DNA of 53,498 bases from a bacterium (lineage in GTDB: Bacteria > Joyebacterota > Joyebacteria > Joyebacterales > Joyebacteraceae). A program made the position numbers and the translations under genes. The stretch lies in contig JALGVU010000003.1 in assembly GCA_025774545.1 (NCBI GenBank), positions 1 to 53,498 of the forward strand, read 5' to 3'. Shown here one piece after another: positions 6,764-16,930 of the stretch (position 1 is its first letter; the number at the start of each line of letters is the position of its first letter). The notes under the pieces are model-generated. The model was not told the DNA's origin and did not search any database. It saw only the letters and a list, made by a program, of their open reading frames with translations.

Positions 6764-8221
6764 TTAGGCGGACGCGGAATCCGTGGGGAGATCGCCCCAC
6801 CAGGGATTCGGTCGCGAAGTGAGGATCTTGTCGGGGTTCAGGAGGCCGAGGGGATCGAAGGCCCGCTTCACGCTCGAGGTCGTCTCGAGCGCCGGCGCGT
6901 CGAGCTCCTCCGAGAGGTGTTCGGCCTTCGTGAGGCCGATGCCGTGCTCGCCGCTCAGGGTGCCGCCCATGGCGAGGGCCGTCGCGAAGAGCCGGTGCAC
7001 CGCATCCCGGGCCCGCGCCATTTCGGAGGGTACCGCTCGGTCGACGATGACGTTGACGTGCAGGTTCCCGTCGCCCGCGTGGCCGAACGCGAGGATCGGC
7101 AGCTTCGCCGCGGCCGCGATCCCGTGCATCTCGTGGATGAAGGCGGGGATCGCGCTCCTCGGTACCGCAATGTCCTCGTTGATCTTTCCCGTCGAGAGCC
7201 TCGCTAGGGACGGCGAGATCGAGCGCCGAACGCGCCAGATCTCGTCCCGCTCGTCGTCGCCCTCGGCGCGGCGGACCTCCGTCGCGCCGTGACCGGCCAG
7301 GAGCTCGCCGAGCCTCTCCGCGGCTCCGGCGACGGCCTCGCGGGCACCCTCGACCTCGATGAGGAGCGCTCCCGAGGGCGTCGTCTCGGGCGCCTCGCCC
7401 TTCACGTACTCGAGCGCGCAGGCCAGGGTCTCGCGGTCGAGGATCTCGAGGACGCTCACCGGCACGCCCGCGGCCGTGATCGCCGCGACCGCGCGCGCCG
7501 CGTCCTCGAGCGAGGGGAACTCGGCCCAGTAGGTCTCGACGGCCTCGGGCCGATAGGAGAGCCTGAGTGCGATCTTCGTGACGACGGCCAGTGTTCCCTC
7601 CGAGCCGACGAGGAGCGGCCCCGCGTCCCAGCCGCCGCCGTCGTGCGCCAGGAGCCCGGAGGCGGCGACGCTGCCGTCGGGAAGCACGAACTCGAGCCCG
7701 ACGACGTAGTCGCGCGTCGTCCCGTACAGCACCGTTCTGGGACCGCCCGCCCCCTCCGCCACGTTGCCCCCGATCGTCGACACGAGGAGACTCGCGGGGT
7801 CCGGAGGATAGAAGAGCCCGAGCGTCTCCACCTCGGCGCGGAGGTCGCCGTTGATGACGCCCGCCTCGACGACGGCCACGCGGCTCGAACGATCGATCGA
7901 GAGGACGCGGTTCATCCGTTCGAAGGAGACGACGATGCCGCCCGCGACGGGGACGCTTCCGGCGGTCAGGCCGGTGCCCGCGCCGCGCGGAACGACCGGA
8001 ACGCCGGCGTCGGACGCGGCCAGCACCACGGCCGCGACGTCCGATGTCGAGACGGGCCACACGACGGCGTCGGGAAGCGTCCGCATGTCGGTCGCGTCGA
8101 ACGAGTAGCAGATCCGATCCTCGAGCCTCGTGGAGAACTGGCCCTCGATCGAGCCGGCGAGCTTCCCCGCGAGGCGCCGGTCGAGTCCCCCCTCTCCATC
8201 GCGCACCGCCGTGTCGCGCAC
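6764..8221 (-). CDS. glcD: FAD-linked oxidase, glycolate/D-lactate dehydrogenase subunit GlcD type
   Basis: This protein of about 485 residues belongs to the FAD-binding PCMH / FAD-oxidase C family, which oxidises 2-hydroxyacids such as glycolate or D-lactate. The N-terminal FAD domain shows VVWPVSTSDVAAVV, PRGAGTGLTAGSVP, DPASLLVSTIGGNVAEGAGG and YGTTRDYVVG. The C-terminal domain shows FGHAGDGNLHVNV and the flavin-contact GTLSGEHGIGLTK. The GTG at 8221, with AGGAG about 12 bases upstream, is the best start. The open frame reaches back to 8359 and would overlap the pta stop, but those 46 codons are Arg-rich. No GlcE or GlcF partner is adjacent. The exact substrate cannot be read from sequence. 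Confidence 0.88.
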   Translation of the reverse strand: MRDTAVRDGEGGLDRRLAGKLAGSIEGQFSTRLEDRICYSFDATDMRTLPDAVVWPVSTSDVAAVVLAASDAGVPVVPRGAGTGLTAGSVPVAGGIVVSFERMNRVLSIDRSSRVAVVEAGVINGDLRAEVETLGLFYPPDPASLLVSTIGGNVAEGAGGPRTVLYGTTRDYVVGLEFVLPDGSVAASGLLAHDGGGWDAGPLLVGSEGTLAVVTKIALRLSYRPEAVETYWAEFPSLEDAARAVAAITAAGVPVSVLEILDRETLACALEYVKGEAPETTPSGALLIEVEGAREAVAGAAERLGELLAGHGATEVRRAEGDDERDEIWRVRRSISPSLARLSTGKINEDIAVPRSAIPAFIHEMHGIAAAAKLPILAFGHAGDGNLHVNVIVDRAVPSEMARARDAVHRLFATALAMGGTLSGEHGIGLTKAEHLSEELDAPALETTSSVKRAFDPLGLLNPDKILTSRPNPWWGDLPTDSASA

Positions 8222-8355
8222 GTGCCCCCCCGCTCCTGCCGGGGTCCGAACGCCACGCCTCCTCAGGCGCGCTCGCCGCTCCCCGCTCCTCTCGAGTACC
8301 CGATCGGCCCGCCTCGCGAAGCGCGTTCGCCGCCCCGGTCCCCGGTGGGCGTTCA

Positions 8356-9351
8356 TCACGCGGCCGTCTGCGCCGCCGTGATCGCCGCCAGGTCCACGAT
8401 GTCCTGAACGCTCGCCCCGCGCGACAGGTCGTTCACGGGTCTGGCCAGCCCCTGGAGGATCGGTCCGACCGCCGCCGCCCTTCCGAGGCGCTGGACGAGC
8501 TTGTAGCCGATGTTGCCGGCGTCGAGATCGGGGAAGATCAGCACGTTCGCGCGTCCCGCGACGTCGGAGTCCGGCGCCTTCCTCTCGCCGATCGAGGGAA
8601 TGAGCGCCGCGTCCGCCTGAAGCTCTCCGTCGACGGCGAGCTCAGGGGCGCGCTCGCGCACGATGGCGGTCGCCTCGATGACCTTGTCCGCGTCGCGGTG
8701 CGACGCGCTCCCCTTCGTGGAGAACGAGAGCATCGCGACGATGGGCTCGTCCCCGACGACCGCCCTCCTGGTGCCCGCCGCGGCGATCGCGATGTCCGCG
8801 AGCTGCGCAGGCGTCGGCTGTGGGACGACGGCGCAGTCGGCGAAGAGGAGAACGTGGTTGGGAACGTCGACGTCGTCCGGGACGATCATGAGGAACGAGC
8901 TCGAGACGGTCCGGACCCCGGGCGCGAGCCCGACGCAGTGCAGGGCGGCCCGCAGCACGTCCCTCGTGGCCGTTGCCGCGCCCGCGACGCACCCGCCGGC
9001 CATTCCCCGCCTGAGCATGAGCGCGGCAAAGAACACGGGATTCGCGGCGTACGTCCGCGCCTCCACCTCGGTCGTTCCCTTGTGGGCGCGGAGCCGGTGG
9101 TACTCGCGCGCGAAATCGTCGAGGAGCTCCGAACGCGCGGGATCGAGCGTCTCGATCCCAGAGGCATCATCGCCCTCTGCCGCGGCGAGCGCCGCAACCT
9201 CCTCCCGGCTCCCCAGCACGATCGTCCGAGCCCACCCTTCGCGCTCTACCCTCGCCGCGGCGGCCACGACGCGCGCGTCGCGACCCTCCGGGAAGACGAG
9301 CTTGGCATCGGCACCCCTCGCGCGCGCTCTGATCGTATCCAGTACGCTCAT
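8356..9351 (-). CDS. pta: phosphate acetyltransferase
   Basis: This 331-residue single-domain phosphotransacetylase converts acetyl-CoA and phosphate to acetyl phosphate and CoA. Visible signatures are [13 protein letters not shown] at the N-terminus, [63 protein letters not shown] and [20 protein letters not shown]. Length fits the short form without the N-terminal P-loop regulatory domain. A phosphate butyryltransferase is less likely because of the length and the [13 protein letters not shown] motif. It lies upstream of glcD. No acetate kinase gene is in the window. Confidence 0.93.
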   Translation of the reverse strand: MSVLDTIRARARGADAKLVFPEGRDARVVAAAARVEREGWARTIVLGSREEVAALAAAEGDDASGIETLDPARSELLDDFAREYHRLRAHKGTTEVEARTYAANPVFFAALMLRRGMAGGCVAGAATATRDVLRAALHCVGLAPGVRTVSSSFLMIVPDDVDVPNHVLLFADCAVVPQPTPAQLADIAIAAAGTRRAVVGDEPIVAMLSFSTKGSASHRDADKVIEATAIVRERAPELAVDGELQADAALIPSIGERKAPDSDVAGRANVLIFPDLDAGNIGYKLVQRLGRAAAVGPILQGLARPVNDLSRGASVQDIVDLAAITAAQTAA

Positions 9352-9453
9352 CTCTCCCCGCTTTCAGTCCGTTCGGCCCGCGGTGGACGAAGCCGGCCGT
9401 CCTCGCGTCGCCAGCCGACCGTTCGGGCACGTGCTCTCGGTGCGGCGAGCCGG

Positions 9454-9945
9454 CTAGGCCGACTCCCCGCCGCCGCCTCGCTTCATGAGCTCCCGCTCCA
9501 CGGCGGGAGGCACGAGCCCCTCGAGGTTGCCTCCGAGGATCGCGACCTCCTTCACGATCGTCGAGTCGAGGTACGTGTAGCTCTCGCTCGGCATGAGGAA
9601 GACGGTCTCGATCTCGCCGGCCAGTCGCCTGTTCATGAGGGCCATCTGGAACTCGTACTCGAAGTCGGAGACCGCCCGGAGTCCCCTGATGATCGCCGTC
9701 GCGCCGGCCTGTTTCGCCGTGTCGACGAGAAGCCCTCGAAAGGAGATCACGTCGACGCCGTCGAGGTCACGCACGGCGTCGCGAATGAACTCGACCCGCT
9801 CGTCGACCGTGAACATGGGGTCCTTCTCCCGCGCCGTCCCGACGGCGACCGTCAGCCGGTCGAATACCCCGAGCGCGCGCCGGATCAGATCGAGATGCCC
9901 GTTCGTGATGGGATCGAACGTCCCCGGGTAGAGCGCCTTCCTCAC
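9454..9945 (-). CDS. coaD: phosphopantetheine adenylyltransferase
   Basis: This 163-residue enzyme performs the fourth step of coenzyme A synthesis, joining ATP and 4'-phosphopantetheine into dephospho-CoA. The nucleotidyltransferase motif is PGTFDPITNGHLDLI at residues 8-22. Also visible are GLRAVSDFEYEFQMALMNR and the C-terminal MPSESYTYLDSTIVKEVA block, with D-S-T in place of the common I-S-S-T. Length matches the family. The start overlaps the rsmD stop by 4 bases (ATGA), so translation is probably coupled, as in many bacteria where rsmD-coaD is conserved. Confidence 0.96.
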   Translation of the reverse strand: MRKALYPGTFDPITNGHLDLIRRALGVFDRLTVAVGTAREKDPMFTVDERVEFIRDAVRDLDGVDVISFRGLLVDTAKQAGATAIIRGLRAVSDFEYEFQMALMNRRLAGEIETVFLMPSESYTYLDSTIVKEVAILGGNLEGLVPPAVERELMKRGGGGESA

Positions 9946-10520
9946 GCGTTCCCCCTTTCGGCTGTCTTCGTGTCGCGCGTCTCGAAGAACGTGATCTCCG
10001 TGTCGCCGTACCGCTTCGCGCGCCCGCGCGCGAGCCGCCCATACCCGTCCGAGAGCCGGACGCCCGCGGCGTGCTCCACGACAACCAGGACCGACGGGCT
10101 CAGGCTCTCACACGCGCCGAGCTGGTGCAGGGTCCTCTCCGCCAGGCCGCCCGAGTACGGCGGATCGACGAAGACGACGTCGAACGGCGCCCCGGGAAGC
10201 CTCCCGGACAGAAGGCGCAACGCGTCGCCACGCAGGACGCGGCACTCCTCCCCGAGGCCGAGCGCCTCGACGTTCCTCCGAACGAGGTCGATCGCCCGCG
10301 GGTCACGCTCCACGAACGTGGCCGCGGCGGCGCCGCGCGAGATCGACTCGATTCCGAGCGCCCCCGAGCCAGCGAACAGGTCGAGGACCCTCGCGCCGGC
10401 GAGGCGCCCCTCGATGATGCCGAAGACGGACTCCCGAACCCGGTCGGACGTCGGCCGCACCGCGCCCGTCCTCGGCGTCAGCAGCCTGCGTCCCCTGAGA
10501 CGTCCGGCGATGATCCTCAT
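9942..10520 (-). CDS. rsmD: 16S rRNA (guanine-N2)-methyltransferase RsmD
   Basis: This 192-residue SAM-dependent enzyme methylates G966 (E. coli numbering) of 16S rRNA in the assembled 30S subunit. Family signatures are MRIIAGRLRGRRL at the start, VRPTSDRVRESVFGI, the SAM-binding DLFAGSGALGIESISRGA, and the catalytic DPPY in FVDPPYSGG. GGAG lies 11 bases before the ATG. It overlaps coaD by 4 bases. Confidence 0.95.
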   Translation of the reverse strand: MRIIAGRLRGRRLLTPRTGAVRPTSDRVRESVFGIIEGRLAGARVLDLFAGSGALGIESISRGAAAATFVERDPRAIDLVRRNVEALGLGEECRVLRGDALRLLSGRLPGAPFDVVFVDPPYSGGLAERTLHQLGACESLSPSVLVVVEHAAGVRLSDGYGRLARGRAKRYGDTEITFFETRDTKTAERGNA

Positions 10521-10589
10521 CGCTTCAGGATCTCCGGGCGAGCGTCACCGGCGCCCGCGACGTGAGCGGACGACGGGACGCGCGCGTGG

Positions 10590-11966
<1,377 letters not shown>

Positions 11967-12008
11967 GGCTGCTCCTCCCGGGTCGTCCCTGTTCTCGTTC
12001 GCCCTCGA

Positions 12009-13622
12009 CTAGTCCGGCAGGTAGACGACGAATCTCGATCCCCTGCCAGGTTCGCTTGCGATGGAGATGTGTCCCTCGTGTGCCTCGATGATCTTCTCGA
12101 CGATCGCGAGCCCTAAGCCCGTCCCCTCACACTTCGTGGTCCGGAACGGCTGGAAGAACTCGTCGCGCTTGTCCATCGGAATGCCGCAGCCGGTGTCCTC
12201 GACCATCAGCGCCACGCCGAAGCCGGCGCCGCCCTCGAGTCCACGGGAGCCGAACTCACGCCGCTCGACGACGGAGAGACGCACGCGGCCCTCGGCGTCG
12301 ATCGCCTCGAGCGCGTTGATCGTCAGGTTCAGAAGCGCGCGTCTGATCTGCTCGCCGTTCGCGAAGCACTCGACGGGAACCGGCGAGTCGATCTCGAGTT
12401 CGATCCCCCGCGCGTAGCTCGGGTGGGTCCTCGCGATGGTCGCGACCTCCCTCAGGAGCTCGTCGAGGCGAACGCTCGTTCGCTCCGCCGATTCCATTCG
12501 TCCGAACTGCAGGACCTCGTCGAGGAGCTTGTTGAGGCGATCCGCCTCCTTAGAGACGAGCGCCACGAGCTTGGCCTCGTCCCCCTTCGGCTTCCTCATC
12601 TCGCGAAGCAGATCGATCGATCCCTTGATCGCGTTCAGTGGACTCCGGATCTCGTGAGCGAGCCCGGCAGCGAACTGGCCGAGCGCCGCCAGCCGGTCCT
12701 CGTGGCGCGCCCGCTCCTCGAGACGACGCGCGTTCGTCAGGTCCTGGAAGAGCGCGATCACTCCGCGCTCGTCGGTCTCGTCCGATCTCAGGATTGAGGT
12801 CGAAAGCCCCACGGGCATGTTCCCGCCGTGCGGACGTCGGACGTAGAACTCGGCTCGGCTCTCGGCGCGCCCGGCGTCCAGGGCCGACGAGATCCTCTCA
12901 CAGAACGCGGGCACCTCGGCGAAGACGACTCGGTAGTCCCTCGCGTCGGCAGGGGGCTCCTCGACCCCGAGAATCTCGCGTCCGGTTCGGTTGATGGAGA
13001 CGAGCTGGCCCTCCCCGTCCACGAGGACCAGCCCGCTCCCGACACTGTCGATGATGTTCGACAGGCGAAGCTCGGCCGTGCCGAGGTCCGACTGCGCGGA
13101 CGCGAGGTCGCCCTCACTCCGCCGGGCGCGACGAGCGAGCGATCCGACGAGCACCGCGACGAGCCCGAGCGACACGAGGAGGATCGCGGTCTCCGCGATC
13201 GTCCCGGATTCCTGGATCGCCTGCCACGAATTGCGCCGCGCCAGCATGAGGACGAGGTGGCCGCCGACCGAGGCCGCCGCCGTTCCCACGCCCCCCGCGG
13301 CTCCGAGCCGAGCCGAGGCGACGATGACGGGCAGGAAGTACAGGAGTTTGAACGGGCTCGCGAGCCCGCCCGAGAGGTGAGCGAGGACGGTGATGAGGAC
13401 GACGTCGATGCCCAGCTGGACGTAGAGGTGAAGATCCTGGTGTCGATCCAGTCTCGCCCACACGAGGTAGACCGCCGTCAGGACGACGACGATGCCCCCG
13501 AGCACGACGACCGGGACGAGTTCGACCGCAGCGCCCCCGACGAGCGCCGCCACAACGACGACGACCGCGATCACGAGTCGCGCGGCGATGATCCCCCGGG
13601 TGTGCGGGAGGTTCTCAGTCAT
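12009..13622 (-). CDS. membrane PAS histidine kinase, PilS/NtrB-like
   Basis: This 537-residue sensor kinase has about six transmembrane segments (residues 10-175, for example LVIAVVVVVAALVGGAAV and ILLVSLGLVAVLVGSLA). A short coiled stretch leads to a PAS domain (about 195-300, IIDSVGSGLVLVDGEGQLVSIN). The kinase core carries the H-box with H323 in GLAHEIRSPLNAI, an N-box LLNLTINALEAI, G1 DTGCGIP and G2 GTGLGLAIV. Six membrane segments followed by PAS resembles PilS. I chose the ATG at 13622 (GAGGTGGTG upstream) because the longer frame overlaps comEA. The adjacent NtrC-type regulator is its presumed partner. Confidence 0.92.
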   Translation of the reverse strand: MTENLPHTRGIIAARLVIAVVVVVAALVGGAAVELVPVVVLGGIVVVLTAVYLVWARLDRHQDLHLYVQLGIDVVLITVLAHLSGGLASPFKLLYFLPVIVASARLGAAGGVGTAAASVGGHLVLMLARRNSWQAIQESGTIAETAILLVSLGLVAVLVGSLARRARRSEGDLASAQSDLGTAELRLSNIIDSVGSGLVLVDGEGQLVSINRTGREILGVEEPPADARDYRVVFAEVPAFCERISSALDAGRAESRAEFYVRRPHGGNMPVGLSTSILRSDETDERGVIALFQDLTNARRLEERARHEDRLAALGQFAAGLAHEIRSPLNAIKGSIDLLREMRKPKGDEAKLVALVSKEADRLNKLLDEVLQFGRMESAERTSVRLDELLREVATIARTHPSYARGIELEIDSPVPVECFANGEQIRRALLNLTINALEAIDAEGRVRLSVVERREFGSRGLEGGAGFGVALMVEDTGCGIPMDKRDEFFQPFRTTKCEGTGLGLAIVEKIIEAHEGHISIASEPGRGSRFVVYLPD

Positions 13623-13635
13623 GGCCCACACCACC

Positions 13636-14067
13636 TCACGGCTCGCCGGAAGGCTCGACTTCCGGTCGGTCCGAGGCGCCACCGGCGCCGAGCGTCGCGA
13701 GCGGTCTCAGCCGCTCGAGCGTCTTCAAGCCTATGCCCTTCACGTCGGTCAGGTCGTCGAGCGTCTCGAAACGGCCTCGCTCGCGTCTCAAGCGGACGAT
13801 CGCGGCGGCCCGAGCCGGCCCGATCCCGGGCAGGCTCGTGAGTTCGTCGACGCCCGCCCGGTTCACGTCGACCGGGCACGCGCGGGAAGGCGCGGCGCGC
13901 GGCGCGGGCGTCTGCCCCGATGCGAAGGCCGCCTCAGACGCGGGGGGGACGTTCGGCGTGAGCGCCGGGTCGACCCGCCGGGCACCGATCACCAGGGCAC
14001 CGACCAACAAGGATACCGCCAGGAACAGTACGACGGCGCGCTCGTCCTTCGTGAAGATCCCCCTCAT
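13636..14067 (-). CDS. comEA: ComEA-like helix-hairpin-helix DNA-binding protein
   Basis: This 143-residue protein has one N-terminal membrane anchor (about residues 10-29), a Pro/Ala-rich linker, and a tandem helix-hairpin-helix domain (about 64-125: VDVNRAGVDELTSLPGIGPARAAAIVRLR, then LTDVKGIGLKTLERLRP). This is the architecture of ComEA, the periplasmic DNA receptor of natural transformation. A sigma70-like promoter lies 27 bases upstream, and the GGGAGGGG ribosome site is well placed. It is first in a three-gene unit with a histidine kinase and an NtrC-type regulator. Short ComEA proteins of other function are common, so a role in DNA uptake is likely rather than proven. Confidence 0.85.
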   Translation of the reverse strand: MRGIFTKDERAVVLFLAVSLLVGALVIGARRVDPALTPNVPPASEAAFASGQTPAPRAAPSRACPVDVNRAGVDELTSLPGIGPARAAAIVRLRRERGRFETLDDLTDVKGIGLKTLERLRPLATLGAGGASDRPEVEPSGEP

Positions 14068-14094
14068 CCGCCCCTCCCAGTCAAACCCTCACGA

Positions 14095-14122
14095 ATCTAA
14101 CGTATTGCAAAACGCAATGCAA
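14095..14122 (-). promoter_or_regulatory. sigma70-like promoter of comEA-kinase-regulator unit
   Basis: On the leftward strand TTGCAT (14122-14117) and TTAGAT (14100-14095) are separated by 16 bases. The latter is 27 bases upstream of the comEA ATG. The spacer contains the dyad ATTGCG-TTTT-GCAAT, which could be an operator. The stretch is distinctly AT-rich compared with its surroundings. Confidence 0.6.
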
Positions 14123-14182
14123 ACGGTTCTTCGAATCAGCTGGAAACGCTTGTAGAATAAGAGGTTAGGGGCTCAGCCGCCG

Positions 14183-14215
14183 CCCGAGGACGGTCGGTCC
14201 GGTCGGACTCTCGGG
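14183..14215 (-). terminator. candidate 3' hairpin after the TonB-receptor-like gene
   Basis: A 6-bp stem CCCGAG / CTCGGG encloses an internal GTCC-GACC-GGAC mini-hairpin, 17 bases past the stop codon of the barrel gene. No U-tract follows, so termination is only suggested by position before the comEA promoter. Confidence 0.35.
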
Positions 14216-14231
14216 GTGGCCCGCGCCGCGG

Positions 14232-16184
14232 CTAGTTCCAGAAGTCCCAGGAGAACCCCAGCGAGAGCTGCCGCTCGCGGGCCGGGCGTCCGGGGATTCG
14301 ACCGACGTCGGCATCGAAGAGGTCCGCGTACTCCACGTAGACGCGCGCCGCGCCCGCCCGGGCGTCGGCCGACACCTTGACCGACGTCCTCGCGTCCTCG
14401 AGGAGCCCGTACCACCGGCCGTGCGCGAGCCCCGACTCGTGCGTGACGACGCCGCCGAGGCGGGCCTCGACGAAGCCCCCGAAGAGCTCGACGGGCACCC
14501 ACGCCTCCGCGCGCACAGCGAGCCGAGGCACGGGCGCGTTCTCGGAGAGCGCCTCGACCGCGACGAGGTCGACGGTCGCGCGCCCTCCGACGCTCCCCGT
14601 GTCGCCAACGGCGCCCCACAACGCGACCGAGAACCCAGGCTGACCGGGCGCGTTGACCGGCCGCACGACGCGGTCGTCGTCCTCGACGAGGATGATCGGT
14701 GCCATGACGCGAACCACCTCTCCCCGCGCGCCGACCGTGGCGATGCCCGCCTGCCGCTCGTGACCGAGCGACAGGGAGACCGCTCGCTCCGGCTCGAGCG
14801 AGTCGCTTCCCGCCACGAGCGCGCCGTCTCCCTTGACAGACGGCGCCGCGGTCGCGGCCATCCTGCTCTCGAGGATCGTCGGACGACGCCCCGCAAGCTC
14901 GACGCCGACCCAGGTTGCCGCCGGGCCCGAATCGCGCGTCCACACCGCGTGCGCCGTCGGAACCGCGTCCCCACCGAGGGTCGACACGGCGGCCCCGAGC
15001 GCGAGGCGTCCCCCGCGAAGGTCGAGCGAGCGCTCGAGCTCCACGGCGGCCCCGTACGCCTCCTCGCTCCCTGCCAGGAGGCTTCCCCGAGCCGCACGCC
15101 GCTCGACGGTGACGCCGGCCGCGTCGAGCCACGGCCACGGAAGCGGCGTCAGGACCCTCGCCCCGTCGCGCCACGTCCGGACGCTCGAGCGCCCGCCCCC
15201 CGTGCGGGTGTCCCCGAGCCACGATTCGCCGTGGAAGATCTCGACGAGGGAGATCCCGTCGGTCGCGCCGATGGTAAGCGCGCTTGCGACGTACTCACGC
15301 TCCGTCTCGGGAACGGTGGAATCCGCGAACGGGAGCGCGCGTGTGAGACCAGATCGCCTGCCCTCCACGTACGCCTCCCAGCCCGCGCGGAGGTCGACCG
15401 ACACACCGCCGCCCGAGGCGGCGAGTTCGTGAGCCCCGCCCGGCAGCGGCGCCCGCCCCTCCCGGGCGTCGTAGTAGCCCCAGAGGCCGAAACGACCGTC
15501 GCGCGCCCGCCTTCGATGCTCGATGGACACCGTCCGCCGGTCGAGCGAGCCGGTTCCCATGACGAGGCGCGTGTAGGGCGTGGCGGTCTCCGGACGAGGG
15601 GGCCAGACGTCGATCAGGAGCGTCGCTCGCCCCCGCGGACCGTGTGGCGCAGGTGGGCGCGACGCGACGGCCACGGCGCCCGCGGCGGCGAGCGGCCAGA
15701 TCGAGAGGTCGGGTCCCGACGGAGCGAGGAAGACCTCGTCCTCGAGCGCAGACGAAGCCAGAAGGTCGACGCCCCCATCGAGCCAATCGGCGGCGGCCGA
15801 CCCCGAGTACGCGACGCGCGAGAGTGTCGCGGGGAGCGCCCCGCGGGCGACCGAGGCGTGGTGTCCGGCCCAGCCCGAGCCCACGAGCCTGACACCCGGG
15901 AGCCTCGCGGCGTACCGCGCGAGGCCGTCGGCCCGGATCTCACGCGCGCCGCGTGGGAGCGCCCGCACCGACGGACGCGTCGGGAGCCCGTGCGTCCGGG
16001 TCGAGTCAGGCGCGACGACCGAGTCGGGTGCCGCCCGCTCGCGGGCGACGCCCGTCTCCTCCCCCGAGTCGACCGGGAGGTCGGCCCCCGCGCGCGTCTG
16101 CGCGACGGCCGGGGCGTGCGCCGTCACGACGAGGGCCGCGACGACGAACGCCGCGAGGGCGGGAAACGCACGCACGCCGGACAT
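14232..16184 (-). CDS. TonB-dependent-receptor-like outer-membrane protein
   Basis: This protein of about 650 residues has a clean signal peptide (MSGVRAFPALAAFVVAALVV..., cleavage near APAVAQ). A plug-like segment follows (about 65-150: LARYAARLPGVRLVGSG). The remainder is beta-strand-rich to the end (LSLGFSWDFWN). The plug is short and lacks clear plug motifs, so TonB dependence is inference. It starts 68 bases after the ECF S-component gene. An alternative ATG at 16256 overlaps the upstream stop as ATGA and has GGAAGGGG before it, but adds 24 Arg-rich residues; translation may begin there. The neighbour suggests vitamin or cofactor import. The substrate is unknown. Confidence 0.6.
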   Translation of the reverse strand: MSGVRAFPALAAFVVAALVVTAHAPAVAQTRAGADLPVDSGEETGVARERAAPDSVVAPDSTRTHGLPTRPSVRALPRGAREIRADGLARYAARLPGVRLVGSGWAGHHASVARGALPATLSRVAYSGSAAADWLDGGVDLLASSALEDEVFLAPSGPDLSIWPLAAAGAVAVASRPPAPHGPRGRATLLIDVWPPRPETATPYTRLVMGTGSLDRRTVSIEHRRRARDGRFGLWGYYDAREGRAPLPGGAHELAASGGGVSVDLRAGWEAYVEGRRSGLTRALPFADSTVPETEREYVASALTIGATDGISLVEIFHGESWLGDTRTGGGRSSVRTWRDGARVLTPLPWPWLDAAGVTVERRAARGSLLAGSEEAYGAAVELERSLDLRGGRLALGAAVSTLGGDAVPTAHAVWTRDSGPAATWVGVELAGRRPTILESRMAATAAPSVKGDGALVAGSDSLEPERAVSLSLGHERQAGIATVGARGEVVRVMAPIILVEDDDRVVRPVNAPGQPGFSVALWGAVGDTGSVGGRATVDLVAVEALSENAPVPRLAVRAEAWVPVELFGGFVEARLGGVVTHESGLAHGRWYGLLEDARTSVKVSADARAGAARVYVEYADLFDADVGRIPGRPARERQLSLGFSWDFWN

Positions 16185-16252
16185 CGCCGCGCTACGCGGT
16201 CCGCGGCCGCGCTCAAGCGTGGGCGTTCCGGGTCCTCCCCGCCGACACCGTC

Positions 16253-16930
16253 TCATCCGCGCGTTCCCCTTCCGACGAGCCGCGAGAGCCTCGGGATCAC
16301 GATCGGCCCGAGCACCGCGAATACGATCGTGTTCGACACCACGTGGACGGCCGAGAAGAAGGCGTTCGAGGCGATCGCCGCCATCACGCCCGTCCGGAGC
16401 TCGGGGCTCGCGATCGCGAGCCCGAGGATGACGGCGCCCTGGTAGACGACCGTGATCGTCAATCCGAGCGCGGCCGCGAGGGCCACAAGGGCCACGCGGT
16501 GCGCGCGTGGCCTGACGGCGCCCGCCCCCTGGGGTGTCCCGGCGGCGCCCTCCCTCTCGGTTGTCCCAGTGGCGCGGGCGGACGCGACTCGCCAGAGCGG
16601 CGCCGAGACGCCGCCCGCGAACCCGGTGATCGCTCCCGAGACGATCTGCGCGACGAACATCGGTGGGAAACCGAGCCCCGTGCCCATCGGGTTGACCGCG
16701 GAGAAGACGGCCCACGAGAGCGCCCCGACGAGCGCTCCCGCCGAACGCCCGAGCACTGCCCCCGACACGAAGATGGAGAAGGTCAGGAGCTCAACGTTGG
16801 GAACCGACACCAGAAGGAGGCCGAGCGTCACAGAAAGGGCCACGAGGACCGCCTTGACGGCGACCCTCGACGTCCAGAACACGCGTGGAGGCTCCCGCCC
16901 GGAGCTCCTAGTCGAGTCGTTCGCGCTCAT
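16253..16930 (-). CDS. ECF-type transporter S component (substrate-binding membrane protein)
   Basis: This integral membrane protein of about 225 residues has five or six hydrophobic segments (VLVALSVTLGLLLVSVP, FSIFVSGAVLGRSAGALVGALSWAVFS, FVAQIVSGAITGFAGG, LAAALGLTITVVYQGAVILGLAI, NTIVFAVLGPIVIPRL). The opening pattern 'vP-N-vELLTF' followed by 'G..lGR.aGalvGals...fS..NPMGtG.gfPP' is characteristic of ECF S components that capture vitamins or their precursors. No energising EcfA or EcfT gene is in the window, as expected when the module is shared. ATG at 16930 overlaps the lipoprotein gene by 23 bases. The ligand is unknown; the adjacent receptor-like barrel suggests a paired outer- and inner-membrane route. 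Confidence 0.72.
   Translation of the reverse strand: MSANDSTRSSGREPPRVFWTSRVAVKAVLVALSVTLGLLLVSVPNVELLTFSIFVSGAVLGRSAGALVGALSWAVFSAVNPMGTGLGFPPMFVAQIVSGAITGFAGGVSAPLWRVASARATGTTEREGAAGTPQGAGAVRPRAHRVALVALAAALGLTITVVYQGAVILGLAIASPELRTGVMAAIASNAFFSAVHVVSNTIVFAVLGPIVIPRLSRLVGRGTRG

Noticed and set aside
14095-14160. sigma54 (-24/-12) promoter before comEA
   Set aside because: I found no GG-N10-GC pair in the TGGCAC-N5-TTGC form in this stretch; the sigma70-like TTGCAT/TTAGAT pair fits better.
16185-16715. N-terminal extension of the receptor-like barrel to 16715
   Set aside because: The added residues are Arg/Gly-rich, antiparallel to no known domain, overlap the ECF S-component gene, and precede a clean signal peptide at 16184.
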